From Ignavibacteria bacterium (GTDB lineage: Bacteria > Bacteroidota > Ignavibacteria > Kapaibacteriales > UBA4661): DNA of 49,729 nt. Both the position numbers and the translations under genes were made by a program. Shown piece by piece: positions 16,772 through 25,872 of the stretch. The notes beneath the pieces are model-generated. The model worked only from the letters and a program-made list of their open reading frames with translations, searched no databases and was not told the DNA's origin. Positions within the stretch are counted from its first letter, which is position 1. Every line of letters starts with the position of its first letter. The stretch lies in contig CANHDJ010000025.1 in NCBI GenBank assembly GCA_947459425.1, positions 1-49,729 on the forward strand. Direction: 5' to 3'.

Positions 16772-17656
16772 TTACTGAATTCGGAAGGTAAAGGTAATAA
16801 ATCCGACCATATCTTTGCTCTCAGCGTTTGCCGCCATGGGATTGAATTGCCAGCGCCGAAGAGCCTCCATTGCTGCGCGTTCCAAAGTGGGTTCGCCTTT
16901 TTGCATTGGCAAAATCATACCAACGCTGCCATTGGGTAGAACGGTAAAACGCATTTTAATTTGTGCTGATGTGGTAATTCCGGCAGGATATTTCGGCAAT
17001 TCTTTGTGCATCACAACACGGTTGCCGCCGCCGCCCCAATCCAAACTAAACCCTTGACCGCGCCCAGCGCCCGACCCAAAGCGTCCTAAGCCTTCTGCAT
17101 CGGCGGCAGCCGCAGCCGTGTTTGCGCCAATATCGGTTTTACTTGTCGTATTCTCAGCAATTTTCACCGATTTTTCGCTTGTTTTAGCATCATCTTTAAC
17201 GGGCTTGACAAAGGCGGGCTGGGTTATTTCGCGGGGTTTGACGGTCGAAGTTGCTTCAGTTTTAGCGTCAGAAACGCGGGCATCTTCAAGTGGTTCGGGA
17301 CTTTGAGGCGATTTGCGGGCAGTGCCTTCGGCAGTGAGATTTCCTGCACTTGGCAAGGTTGGATTACCAATGCCAAATTGTAATAGTTGAATAGGAATAG
17401 ACACTCGCTCCGGCTGGCGCAAATAGGGCGTAATATCCAGAAAATTGAGCAAGAATAATAGCAATATCAGTACGCACAATGCGCTACCAAATCCCATCAA
17501 GGTATGACGACGACGGTGCGACGTGTGGTCGAGCGTCTCCAATTCACGGTCAAGACGACGACGCGCCACCGAACGCCCGCGAATGCTGGTGAGTTCAGCA
17601 TCTTCAAACGCAGCAAAGGTGTCAGTGGGAGGAGTCAGCGTATCGGTTTCCATCAT
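16772..17656 (-). CDS. TonB-family energy transducer
   Basis: 294 residues from the ATG-ATG at 17656; the frame is open to 17782, but that stretch contains the promoter. A basic cytoplasmic head (RGRSVARRRLDREL) precedes one membrane helix (about 53-74). A periplasmic linker of about 130 residues rich in Lys, Thr, Glu and Pro follows, then a Gly-rich stretch (GRFGSGAGRGQGFSLDWGGGG), and the TonB C-terminal domain (about 205-294) with YPAGI..SAQIKMRFTVLPNGSVG and AAMEALRRWQFNP. This design carries proton-motive energy to outer-membrane receptors. The receptor-like barrel three genes upstream in the same run is the natural partner. No exbB/exbD here. Confidence 0.85.
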   Translation of the reverse strand: MMETDTLTPPTDTFAAFEDAELTSIRGRSVARRRLDRELETLDHTSHRRRHTLMGFGSALCVLILLLFLLNFLDITPYLRQPERVSIPIQLLQFGIGNPTLPSAGNLTAEGTARKSPQSPEPLEDARVSDAKTEATSTVKPREITQPAFVKPVKDDAKTSEKSVKIAENTTSKTDIGANTAAAAADAEGLGRFGSGAGRGQGFSLDWGGGGNRVVMHKELPKYPAGITTSAQIKMRFTVLPNGSVGMILPMQKGEPTLERAAMEALRRWQFNPMAANAESKDMVGFITFTFRIQ

Positions 17657-17718
17657 CGTAGAAAAATGATTCTTTGAAGCGCTTGTGCAAAAGCGTGTAT
17701 CGCATCCTGCAAATTTAG

Positions 17719-17749
17719 CAAAATATAGCGAGTTGGCACAATTAGCAAA
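17719..17749 (-). promoter_or_regulatory. Internal promoter for tonB-HAD-def-ygjP
   Basis: On the minus strand: TTTG (17749-17746), 18 bases, then TATATTTTG (17727-17719). It lies in the 104-bp gap after the SPOR gene, the only sizeable gap in the seven-gene run, so the four downstream genes may also be made separately. Confidence 0.5.
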
Positions 17750-17760
17750 CCAACATATGA

Positions 17761-19560
17761 TTAACGCAAGCGAACAACCCAACTTCCAGCATAGCCGAAT
17801 CGTGCTGCATCGCGCTCTGCCTCTTGCAAGGTGTTATACAAACCAAATCGTACTCGGTACATCGTCTGTCCGCGCACAACCTGTGAGGTCAAAAGAGGGT
17901 TCACCAAACCGCGATTCTTCAAGCGTTCAAGCCATTCTTCGGCATCAATAAGCGACGGCGAAGCATAAACCTGAATAGCAAAAACACCGTTGATTTGCTG
18001 CGTCACTTGACGCTCTAAAGCAGAAGATGACAGAGGTTTGGATTTTGGCGTTGGAACTTTGGCGGCTTGGGCTTTCGGTGCTTGGGCGCTTGGCGCTTGA
18101 GTGCCTGTCTGTTTTGTTGCTTGAGGATTTGTTGTTTGAGTGCTTGTGGCTTGCGGCTTTGGCGCTTGAATACTTGCGGCTTGTGGCTTGTTTACTTGGC
18201 TTGCGGCTTGCGTTGGTTTTGTGCTTTGTGTTTTTGACTTTTCGGGCAGAGTGACGTTGTAGAAATTGCTTTTGGGTGCTGATTTCGGCGTGTCAGCTTT
18301 CTGTGTTGCATTTGGACGCTCTTTTGCCAAATCCATTTTCTGCGTGGTAGATGCTTGGGCTATGGATTGCGTTTGAGCGGAGGGCGGAGATTTCTCGCCG
18401 TTTGTTGTTTGATTTGCACCAGTGATTGGCTGGGTGGTTGCTGGCGCACTTGCCGTGGCGTTTTTCGCCGTGTCACCGAGATTTAGCGAAGTGGCGGTAT
18501 TGACAGAATTCAGATTTTGTGCGGTGCCGGACTGAGAGTTTTTTGTTAAATCCAGCAATGCCAGTGAACTGTCTTGCACAGCAGGGTTTGGAGTCTGACC
18601 GCTCAATTTTGCCCACACATTTCCCACACTCGAACCAAGACTTGTTTTGCGAATAAGCATATATCCCGAAGCCACTAATGCAGAAAGCAAAACAGCAAAG
18701 ACGATTGCGGCAGCCATTCCACGCGACCGTGTGTTTCTGCGGGCTTCATCGTGCTTCGCTTTTTGGTCGGCAGCGCGTTTTGCATCGTGTTCGCGCTGCT
18801 CATCCGCGCCCGGGATAGTAACGACTTTTCGCTCGCTGGTTATGGTATCGTTATCGGAAGTAACAGTATTATGAGCGCCGAAAAAGAGCGGTTCATGCTC
18901 GTCAACAGTATTTTGTGCGGTGTTCGGCGACGACGAATTATCAAAAAGCGCTTTTGCTCCAATGGCTGCTGCGCCCAAAGCGTCAGCACTAATGGTCTCC
19001 GTGCTGAATGCCGTTGACGAATCGGTCACTGCGGGTTGCTCTATTTCCGGCTGATATGCGCTAGGATTGAGATTTGGCAGGGATTGTGGGAATGCTGTTG
19101 CCAATTCACGAGAAATTTCCTCAAAGGATGGTCCTTCGTCGTCGAAAGGCTTGGTATCAATAGTTTCATCAAGACTGGTTGTGAGCGGCAGCGCTTGGTG
19201 TTCCTTCGTAACGGGATATTGCTGAGGTAAGGTTTCGGTCGGTGCGGACACCGATTGCTGCTCGCTTGGCAATACTTCCGAAATCGGCGATGTAGGTTCG
19301 GGACTTGTTGTTAACACCATATTCAACGGAGGAAACTCTTGTGCAGAAGCTTCTGGCAGAGACGCTTCCAATGCAGGAACGGCGATAGGAAGATGTTCTA
19401 CTAAGGAGCCTTCAGGCGGAAACCCCGCACTTACCGTAGCTGTTGCTTCGCTTAGGGTCTCTGATTTGCCCAGCGCGAATGATTCGCCATCGTCGCCGAA
19501 GCCGCTTCGTGCCTCGTCGTTCAGGAAATCATTATGGTTTGTATCATCAAGTTCAATCAT
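17761..19560 (-). CDS. SPOR-domain bitopic membrane protein
   Basis: 599 residues. The first 280 are acidic and probably disordered and cytoplasmic; one membrane helix follows (about 281-303, AAAIVFAVLLSALVASGYML) behind a basic stop (RRNTRSRG). The periplasmic linker is low-complexity, with repeated QAPKPQA/TQTTNPQA-type units (about 420-510). The SPOR domain is at the end (about 525-599): VFAIQVYASPSLIDAEEWLERL, then YRVRFGLYNTLQEAERDA. SPOR domains bind denuded glycan strands of peptidoglycan at division sites, and the layout resembles FtsN or DedD. It lies 21 bases after the receptor-like barrel gene, so the operon joins outer membrane, wall and inner membrane. Confidence 0.85.
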   Translation of the reverse strand: MIELDDTNHNDFLNDEARSGFGDDGESFALGKSETLSEATATVSAGFPPEGSLVEHLPIAVPALEASLPEASAQEFPPLNMVLTTSPEPTSPISEVLPSEQQSVSAPTETLPQQYPVTKEHQALPLTTSLDETIDTKPFDDEGPSFEEISRELATAFPQSLPNLNPSAYQPEIEQPAVTDSSTAFSTETISADALGAAAIGAKALFDNSSSPNTAQNTVDEHEPLFFGAHNTVTSDNDTITSERKVVTIPGADEQREHDAKRAADQKAKHDEARRNTRSRGMAAAIVFAVLLSALVASGYMLIRKTSLGSSVGNVWAKLSGQTPNPAVQDSSLALLDLTKNSQSGTAQNLNSVNTATSLNLGDTAKNATASAPATTQPITGANQTTNGEKSPPSAQTQSIAQASTTQKMDLAKERPNATQKADTPKSAPKSNFYNVTLPEKSKTQSTKPTQAASQVNKPQAASIQAPKPQATSTQTTNPQATKQTGTQAPSAQAPKAQAAKVPTPKSKPLSSSALERQVTQQINGVFAIQVYASPSLIDAEEWLERLKNRGLVNPLLTSQVVRGQTMYRVRFGLYNTLQEAERDAARFGYAGSWVVRLR

Positions 19561-19581
19561 AACCGCACCAATGACATATTG

Positions 19582-21273
19582 TTAAAATGTTATCACAAAT
19601 CCCAATGCAATAAATATGCCACGCTCTTGATACCGTTGCCAGAGTGTGATTTGCTGATTCAGAAGATTTGTACCTCGCGCATAAACGCTGATGGATTGTG
19701 TAATGCGATATTCCGCGTTCAGGCGAACATCCCAGTAAGCGGGTAAATCGGGTGATGCAAGCACAGTACGGTTCCCAACATAGACTGCCTCGACCTGCGT
19801 TTCAAGCTGCGGCAACCATGCCCGACGATAGACCACACGCCCTTCGATCGGGATAAGATAGGGAACGCCTTGTTCCACCGTTCCAGTCGGAGAAAAACGC
19901 ATCCCAAAACGAGCATTGATGCGGGTTGTGAGAATATCATTCTCGGTGAACTGCAGATACGCTTCTGCAAATGTACCAATGATACTTGTTGATGCAAACA
20001 GAGGGGAAATTTCACCATTGACTGCCGTTGGCTGAAAAAGCATCGCCGCATCGGTGCGGGAAGCACTTCCGCCAAGCGTAAAGGCGATATTGCGCGTGGG
20101 CTGTACCCGTGCAGAAGCGGTAACATCGTAAAGGACGCGCTCAAAATAATACTGTGGCAACGCCGAAGCAAGAGCTATCGGAACGTAAGGATTGATGCGG
20201 AGCGCATCAATCAAATACCTAGGGCGAACGCCTGTCATTCCGCTCAATTCCAGCGTCACAACATCGCTTGCTGCCAGCCGTGCTTGCAGCATTGCCGCAG
20301 GACGGACGGTTGTTCCACTCCCATCAAAACCATCATTGACAATATGCGCACCGAGTTCTGCCGAAAGAGCAAAACCGTCCGCCCTATATCCCACAAGTAG
20401 GCAAGGCGCAAACCGATATTGTTCCCCTAGAGCGCCCTTACTGGATTGTACAAGAGCGACATCGGTTTTGCCGCCGAGATGCAGTGCGCCGAGCGTTGTT
20501 TGTGCGCTTATATGTCCTTTCAAAGCAGTGTTCGCGTGTGAGCCGCTCAAGAGTGCGCTTTCCAGCGAAGCGCCCATATCGTATTGCCAATTCTCGAAAC
20601 TCCCGACTGTTTGCACGTCGGCTTCGAGGCGCAAAAGACTACGCTCCGGTGCGGTTTCGGGAAAGGTCGCGCTATCGGCACCAAAAAATTTGTACGAGCG
20701 ATTGTGAACGCTCAAGCGTGTATCGGTGCGGCTTCCGCCAAAAAAGAAAAATTTCTCCGGTGCGAGATATGTTGAAGCAAGATTTAATGCGGCATCAGTA
20801 AAATCAGCATTGCGGCGGTGTCCGTTGGAAAGCGTGAAAGCGGCATTGGCGTTGAGGTCGAAATTGCCCAAGACTGCTCTGTATCCGGCTTCCAGACTGG
20901 GCGTAATAAACATCCCAAATTCACCACGCACAAAACCGTCTTTCTCTTGCTGCGGCAAGAGCATCCGCCCAATACTTTGCATCGGCAGAAGCGAAAACGA
21001 TTGTTTGTCAAGCGGGTTAAATCGGCGAATGTCTTGTTGGGTCAGTTTGGATGCAGGTTTGGGAGATTGCTTTGCGCCCCCCGGCACGTCGAGGGATTCT
21101 ACGCCGGTGATGACAAATTCCGGCAATTCCAATGGCTGTTCCGCCTTGGTTTTATCGGGTTTGTCGGTTGGTTTTGTTTGTCCATACAACTGCCCCAAAA
21201 AGAGCGTTGCGCTTACTCCAAAAGCAAGCGCAACGGTTTGAAAATGCGAACGGTATCCAAAGGAAAATATCAT
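19582..21273 (-). CDS. TonB-dependent-receptor-like outer-membrane barrel without a plug
   Basis: 563 residues with a signal peptide (to about residue 31, LYGQ). A short periplasmic piece contains LPEFVITGVESLDVPGG, which resembles the TonB-box plus first-strand region of receptors (EFVVTG-type). The plug domain of about 120 residues is not recognisable; after residue 95 the sequence is a run of amphipathic strands with aromatic belts. The end, ISVYARGTNLLNQQITLWQRYQ..GIFIALGFVITF, is typical of the last strands of TonB-dependent receptors. It could be a receptor that has lost its plug, or a barrel partner of one. The GH2-fold protein lies 21 bases upstream and the SPOR gene 21 bases downstream. 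Confidence 0.75.
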   Translation of the reverse strand: MIFSFGYRSHFQTVALAFGVSATLFLGQLYGQTKPTDKPDKTKAEQPLELPEFVITGVESLDVPGGAKQSPKPASKLTQQDIRRFNPLDKQSFSLLPMQSIGRMLLPQQEKDGFVRGEFGMFITPSLEAGYRAVLGNFDLNANAAFTLSNGHRRNADFTDAALNLASTYLAPEKFFFFGGSRTDTRLSVHNRSYKFFGADSATFPETAPERSLLRLEADVQTVGSFENWQYDMGASLESALLSGSHANTALKGHISAQTTLGALHLGGKTDVALVQSSKGALGEQYRFAPCLLVGYRADGFALSAELGAHIVNDGFDGSGTTVRPAAMLQARLAASDVVTLELSGMTGVRPRYLIDALRINPYVPIALASALPQYYFERVLYDVTASARVQPTRNIAFTLGGSASRTDAAMLFQPTAVNGEISPLFASTSIIGTFAEAYLQFTENDILTTRINARFGMRFSPTGTVEQGVPYLIPIEGRVVYRRAWLPQLETQVEAVYVGNRTVLASPDLPAYWDVRLNAEYRITQSISVYARGTNLLNQQITLWQRYQERGIFIALGFVITF

Positions 21274-21294
21274 CGAAACGTGCGGTGAATGAGG

Positions 21295-23952
21295 TTACTT
21301 ATACAGCACCGAGAAGAAATAATTGGTAAAAGCAATCGTCGAATAGCGTGAATCGTAGTAGAAAATCACTGCCCCGGCAATAAGCGCAATAAGCAATAAA
21401 CCAACGAGATACACCCGGGAAGCCTTGATGTCATAAACCACGGCTGTACCGCGCAGCATCCGATAAATACACCAAAGGAAAATACAGACAATAAGCAGCA
21501 GCGAAATAAGCGTGTAGCTGTCGGTGGTAAAAACCCGATATAGACCGGCAGTCATAATAAGCAAAAACCCGATTGGCAAAAATGCCCATGCACTAATAAC
21601 AAAGGCATCGCCGAGAAAGATTCGTGACTTGACAAAAAATGAACACGCACGGATAATTAACGTTACCACGCCAATCACCACCAAGAATAATCCCGTTGCA
21701 ACCAAGCAAGAAGCCCATGGCTCCCAAATGATAGTGTTGATAAACTCTTTGAGCGTGTTCGAGGGTATCAGGTGCGTAATAACATAATCAAGCAAATAGC
21801 TGAAGCGAAGGAAATACAGCACCGACGAAACAATCAAGCCGAGTGTTGCCGATAGCACAATTGCCAAGGTGAACGTCCCGGCATTCGATAAAATACGCTG
21901 GTCTCGAATATCGGCATAAAAGTTATACGGGCGCAAAAGCGCTCGCAGGACATCTTCACGGAAACGGCGCGAGGTGTTCAGTAAAACGAAGAAGAGGATG
22001 ATAAACACAATACTGACAACCGTGTACAACGGTGGAACTTCTGCTTTGTAATTACCCGTTTCCAACACCGGCTCTTTTTCATCGTTAAAGAGAGCTTTGA
22101 CCATTTGATACGGCAACCGCAAATCTCGCGTGCGAGAGACCAAGCCGCCCGTAGCAATATACTGGTCGGTATTATTCGTGTTCAAAACTGGTCGCTCGGT
22201 CAGATAATCATTAAAGGAGTTAATAATGACATTATCACAAATTTTATACTCTTGCAAAATGCGGAAACTCTGGCGAATATGGCGTGCTTGCGACTCTACC
22301 GAAAGTGGGTCGGAATAGCCTTTGTGGTTATCAGGCTGAATGAGTTTGCCAAAACTAAACACGGTAAGTTTTTTCCGTGCAAGAGATTGAAGTCGCTCTG
22401 CTTCGGAGCGAAAATCCTGTGCATCGTCGCTGTGCATCGAAAAGACAACAAAATCTAGTCCGTCGCTGTCCAATGTTTGTGTCCGCCCATGAACGGTTTT
22501 ATACAAGAGTTTCGCCGATACACCCCGCACCACTTCTCGAATCTTCTGCGAAAAAGCTGTCAATTCCGGCTTACCCTCTGCCGCACCATCACTCATACCG
22601 AATGCAAGGACAGAAGGATGATTTTCATATCCGGCTATGTAATCTTTGATAATCGTCTGGGCGGTAACAATGTAGTTATCCTTACCCAGAATAGCAGATG
22701 GTACGCCCCGTGCTGGTAGTTCGGAAAGAATAAACAAGCCATATTTATCGCATAAATACGCCAAATACGGGTGTGCGGCACCAAATCGCAAACGAATAAC
22801 ATTTGCCCCCAACGTCTTGAGTGCAATGACATCGCGCTCATATTCTGCCATCGTAATTGTTGCACCGCCGCTATTGCTATCTTCAATATAATCAACCGCC
22901 TTGATGTTCATCGGCTGCCCATTGACCATAAGTGCTGATTTTTCGCCAAGAATTTCTGCTTGTGCTTTGTAGAGACCAACATTGCTAATATGGTCATCTA
23001 GGATTTCTCCATTGCGCCGAATATGCACAACGAGCGCATACAAGCTTGGCGAGGTCGGCGACCAGAGTTTAGGCGCATTAACGGTCAAATTCAGTTTTAC
23101 TTGCGCATTACGATTCGCACCAATTTCAATCATTGACGGTGTTGAACGCGCAACGACTACAGTGGAATCCTCCAGAGAGCGCAATTCTGCTACCACTTCG
23201 ACGGTGGTTTTTTGTAGCGTAACAATTTGTGCGGGTTTTGTCGAATCGCCTTGAAGCGTTTCGTATAAATTTCCCGATACCAATGAGGTTGTCACTTGAA
23301 GATTTGCCGTATTGAAATCGCTACCATTGAACGTTGTTTTGGTATCAATATTTCCAAGAAAAACACTCGGCATACCAATCAAAAATAATTCTCTCGTAAT
23401 ACCACCAAAAACCTTCGCATCGTGAGGAATAGGGCGCAAGGGAATAGTGCTGGAAGCATCAAGTTGGTTATTGACCGCGATTTCAAGCGTGTTATTTCCG
23501 TTTACTAAATAGGAATCCGGGATACGCAAACCAAACGGAAAACCGCCTCCGACGTGACTTTGAAGATACTGCCCGTTGATATAAATTTCCATACGGTAGT
23601 TGCATCCAAGCGAATAAAGCTGCCATTCGTATTTTTTGATAAGCGTTTCGTCAATCACGAACGTCCGCCGATAACGAAATTCGCTCATAATGGATTCAGA
23701 GTATGGCAAATTCACGCGCTGCCATTCTGGTTCGCCAAGCGAGGAGCGTTGCCATTCTCCGGCTAATGGCACGATAAGGCGCTGGTTGGAATGGGTAAGC
23801 AATTTTGTCTGCTCCATTGTTATTGGCGTATAACGACCATTTTGCGCCAGTGCTGGGAAAATTGCCGAAAGAGTTACGGCGGCAACCATAAGCACTAGCC
23901 GCGTTTGCCGTGAGAATTGTGCGATATTCATTAAGCGAAAAAGCTGTTTCAT
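21295..23952 (-). CDS. GH2-fold pseudoenzyme fused to six-helix membrane domain
   Basis: 885 residues. After a signal anchor (about 18-37) come a sugar-binding beta-sandwich (about 60-195, with GGITRELFLIG like the GGIYR.V.L of family 2 glycosidases), an Ig-like domain (about 200-330, ending APKLWSPTSPSLY) and a TIM barrel (about 335-620). The barrel keeps NVIRLRFGAAHPYLAYLCDKYGLFILSE and NHPSVLAF, but the acid/base site that reads GNE in active enzymes is here MSDG (453-456), and the nucleophile site TEFG is FSFG (532-535). Both catalytic glutamates are gone. From about 640 on there are six membrane helices of a Yip1-like domain. I infer a glycan-sensing or scaffolding protein at the inner membrane with its barrel in the periplasm. 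It is the first gene of the run. Confidence 0.8.
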   Translation of the reverse strand: MKQLFRLMNIAQFSRQTRLVLMVAAVTLSAIFPALAQNGRYTPITMEQTKLLTHSNQRLIVPLAGEWQRSSLGEPEWQRVNLPYSESIMSEFRYRRTFVIDETLIKKYEWQLYSLGCNYRMEIYINGQYLQSHVGGGFPFGLRIPDSYLVNGNNTLEIAVNNQLDASSTIPLRPIPHDAKVFGGITRELFLIGMPSVFLGNIDTKTTFNGSDFNTANLQVTTSLVSGNLYETLQGDSTKPAQIVTLQKTTVEVVAELRSLEDSTVVVARSTPSMIEIGANRNAQVKLNLTVNAPKLWSPTSPSLYALVVHIRRNGEILDDHISNVGLYKAQAEILGEKSALMVNGQPMNIKAVDYIEDSNSGGATITMAEYERDVIALKTLGANVIRLRFGAAHPYLAYLCDKYGLFILSELPARGVPSAILGKDNYIVTAQTIIKDYIAGYENHPSVLAFGMSDGAAEGKPELTAFSQKIREVVRGVSAKLLYKTVHGRTQTLDSDGLDFVVFSMHSDDAQDFRSEAERLQSLARKKLTVFSFGKLIQPDNHKGYSDPLSVESQARHIRQSFRILQEYKICDNVIINSFNDYLTERPVLNTNNTDQYIATGGLVSRTRDLRLPYQMVKALFNDEKEPVLETGNYKAEVPPLYTVVSIVFIILFFVLLNTSRRFREDVLRALLRPYNFYADIRDQRILSNAGTFTLAIVLSATLGLIVSSVLYFLRFSYLLDYVITHLIPSNTLKEFINTIIWEPWASCLVATGLFLVVIGVVTLIIRACSFFVKSRIFLGDAFVISAWAFLPIGFLLIMTAGLYRVFTTDSYTLISLLLIVCIFLWCIYRMLRGTAVVYDIKASRVYLVGLLLIALIAGAVIFYYDSRYSTIAFTNYFFSVLYK

Positions 23953-24042
23953 GGTTCTTTAGGTAAAAACTATGGTCAAAAAACTTTCGACCAACAGAGA
24001 AGTATCATGGAAGTTCGGGGCAAGTGTACGCCAAAAACTATG

Positions 24043-24080
24043 CAAAGATAGTGTTCGGCGTGGCATTTTCAAACGCCGAA
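24043..24080 (-). promoter_or_regulatory. Promoter of the GH2-TonB operon with embedded palindrome
   Basis: On the minus strand TTTG (24073-24070), exactly 19 bases, then TATCTTTG (24050-24043): a perfect match to the Bacteroidota consensus. An inverted repeat TTCGGCGT (24080-24073) / ACGCCGAA (24061-24054) brackets the -33 box and ends four bases before the -7 box, which is an ideal repressor site. The predicted leader is about 85 bases. No other element is visible in 23953-24193. Confidence 0.6.
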
Positions 24081-24193
24081 ATTTTCTTTAGCTGCCAGAA
24101 GCCGCACATTTCTTGACAAAGAGGCAGATTCTCTGAACTTGAGCGGGGAAATTTTGTCCCAATTGAACGGGTGAAGAGACACTATTTCAAGCC

Positions 24194-24748
24194 TCACAAT
24201 CGGAGCGGCGAATGAGGCGGAATAATGCGCTGATACACAAAAAACACCGCCGATGAAATGATGCAGCCCCAAACAGCACCACCCAAAAGGTCAAGCGGAT
24301 AATGCACCCCGCAATAGACCCGCGAGTAGGATGCCGCCACTGCCCAAATAAACAGTAGCTTTCCCCAGCGCCTGTAACAAAGCGCTGCCAACATTGCTCC
24401 GGCAAAATTATTGGTTGCATGACCGGAGGGAAAAGACTTACCTGTGCCACACGGAACCAGAAGGCGAATATCCGTCAATGCTTGACAAGGGCGCGGGCGC
24501 ATGAATACTTGTTTCCAGAGCGTTACACTTTGGTCAGCAAGAACAATGGCGAGAATAACCAGCAAAATAAACACTTGGTCGCGCACCGTGCCACGCCACA
24601 GTACGCCTGCGACATAAGCCAAAAGAACAGGTACAACATAGCTATTCGAGGTAATCACAGGCATCAGCGTATCAAACCATGAGTTCGCCGCGCTGAGGTT
24701 ACCCAGTCGGAAGAGCCACTCATCAAAGCCTTGCAAGGCTGTACTCAT
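24194..24748 (-). CDS. PAP2-family membrane phosphatase
   Basis: 184 residues with five to six membrane helices. The three phosphatase motifs are present in order: KQVFMRPRP (K-x6-RP), SFPSGHATN (PSGH) and SRVYCGVHYPLD (SR-x5-H-x3-D). Enzymes of this type remove phosphate from undecaprenyl pyrophosphate or phosphatidylglycerol phosphate on the periplasmic face; which one cannot be told. AAGGAG at 24753-24758 precedes the ATG. It starts 13 bases after the DinB gene. Confidence 0.9.
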   Translation of the reverse strand: MSTALQGFDEWLFRLGNLSAANSWFDTLMPVITSNSYVVPVLLAYVAGVLWRGTVRDQVFILLVILAIVLADQSVTLWKQVFMRPRPCQALTDIRLLVPCGTGKSFPSGHATNNFAGAMLAALCYRRWGKLLFIWAVAASYSRVYCGVHYPLDLLGGAVWGCIISSAVFFVYQRIIPPHSPLRL

Positions 24749-24761
24749 AAATCTCCTTCAT

Positions 24762-25241
24762 CTAGCGTTTATGCTCTTCGCGGGCAAATTGGATATAGTC
24801 CGTGACAGCAGGGGTACCGCCATTTTGCCGAACAAGTGTTGCAACCTGAGCGCGGTGATAGGCGGAGTGAATCGGAAAATGCGTGAGCATTTCAAGTAGG
24901 GTATTATTGTACTCGTTGCCAAGTGTGTTTTTATAGCCGAAAGAACGCGCCAAAAGGTCGCTATCGGTGGCATTTGCAAGGTAGTCTTTCCACAGTTTAT
25001 CAATAAGCGGAATGCGTTCACGGATTTCTTCCAGTGCCAAAACACCCCAGACGGGAAGCGCTGTTTCGGGCTTGCCGCTTACGCGGGCGTACCAGATATA
25101 TTGCGCCGCTACAACGTGAGAAAGGAGCTTGATTGCTTGTGCCTTGCCGTCAGAGTCGGGAAGCGCTTCGATACTTGCTAGTGTGCGATTATTCGCCCAG
25201 AAGGTATAGTCTAATTGGTCGAGAAAATGAGTAATAGTCAT
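24762..25241 (-). CDS. DinB-family four-helix protein
   Basis: 159 residues. The start THFLDQLDYTFWANNRTLASIE and the three metal-binding histidines in LLSHVVAAQYIW and HFPIHSAYHRAQVATLV mark the DinB/YfiT-like fold. Members are metal-dependent thiol transferases or detoxification proteins, mostly of unknown substrate. Between the J-domain gene (55 bases) and the PAP2 gene (13 bases), so probably in one transcript with them. Confidence 0.85.
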   Translation of the reverse strand: MTITHFLDQLDYTFWANNRTLASIEALPDSDGKAQAIKLLSHVVAAQYIWYARVSGKPETALPVWGVLALEEIRERIPLIDKLWKDYLANATDSDLLARSFGYKNTLGNEYNNTLLEMLTHFPIHSAYHRAQVATLVRQNGGTPAVTDYIQFAREEHKR

Positions 25242-25296
25242 GGTTGTTTGGGAATGACGGTAAACAGAAAAATGGCGTTTGAAACGGAGTAATCAA

Positions 25297-25758
25297 TCAA
25301 ATACCCTTCAAAACTTTGATAACCTGATATGCTTCGTTAATGTGCTGTGCCTTGCCCCGAGCTTGATTTTGTGCGGCTTGGTCGAGTTGACTTACGCGGT
25401 CGGGATGGTATTGCATCATCAGTTTTTTATACTGTTTTTTAATGTCGTCCACACTCGCATTGGCAGGAAGCCCAATCACACGCAAAGCCTCTTCCAAGCC
25501 CATGCCGCCGTGCTTTGGTGGTGGGGCTTGTTGTTGGGATTGCCGGGCTTGTTGCGGATTTGCTGCTTCGTTGATAAGACGCTTCAGGCGCTCATCTTCG
25601 GTTTCATACCCCCGATGCGATGCGCCAGATGTATGCGCCTTTCGGCGTAATTCCTCAAGAATTTTGGGGTCAAGTTTTGAATAATCGGGGTCGTCACGGG
25701 TGAAATCGTTGATGTACGATTCCCCGACGCGGCGCAGTCTGTCCCAGAGTTGTCCCAT
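25297..25758 (-). CDS. Small protein with C-terminal J domain
   Basis: 153 residues. The first half is charged and likely disordered with a Gln/Pro-rich stretch (about 68-82). The C-terminal 70 residues are a J domain: LEEALRVIGLPANASVDDIKKQYKKLMMQYHPDRVSQ, with the HPD tripeptide that stimulates DnaK's ATPase, then AQHINEAYQVIKVL. No zinc-finger or client-binding domains, so it is a specialised co-chaperone rather than DnaJ itself. The N-terminus MGQLWDRLRRVGESYINDF may be an amphipathic targeting helix. Confidence 0.85.
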   Translation of the reverse strand: MGQLWDRLRRVGESYINDFTRDDPDYSKLDPKILEELRRKAHTSGASHRGYETEDERLKRLINEAANPQQARQSQQQAPPPKHGGMGLEEALRVIGLPANASVDDIKKQYKKLMMQYHPDRVSQLDQAAQNQARGKAQHINEAYQVIKVLKGI

Positions 25759-25872
25759 AGCTTTATTTTAAAATGATGAAAGTTGAAATACGAATAACAC
25801 CCGCAAAAAATCATAGTTAAAATAGGTTCGGAATATTGGAGAACTATTGCAAACTAGCGTTCGCACTCCTGT

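Noticed and set aside
20192..20707. 171-codon open frame on the plus strand inside the receptor-like barrel gene
   Set aside because: Antisense shadow of a real gene; low-complexity Ser/Pro/Arg content and no motif.
24054..24080. Hairpin considered as terminator of the PAP2 transcript
   Set aside because: No T-run on the minus strand, and the arms coincide with a perfect promoter, which explains them better as an operator.
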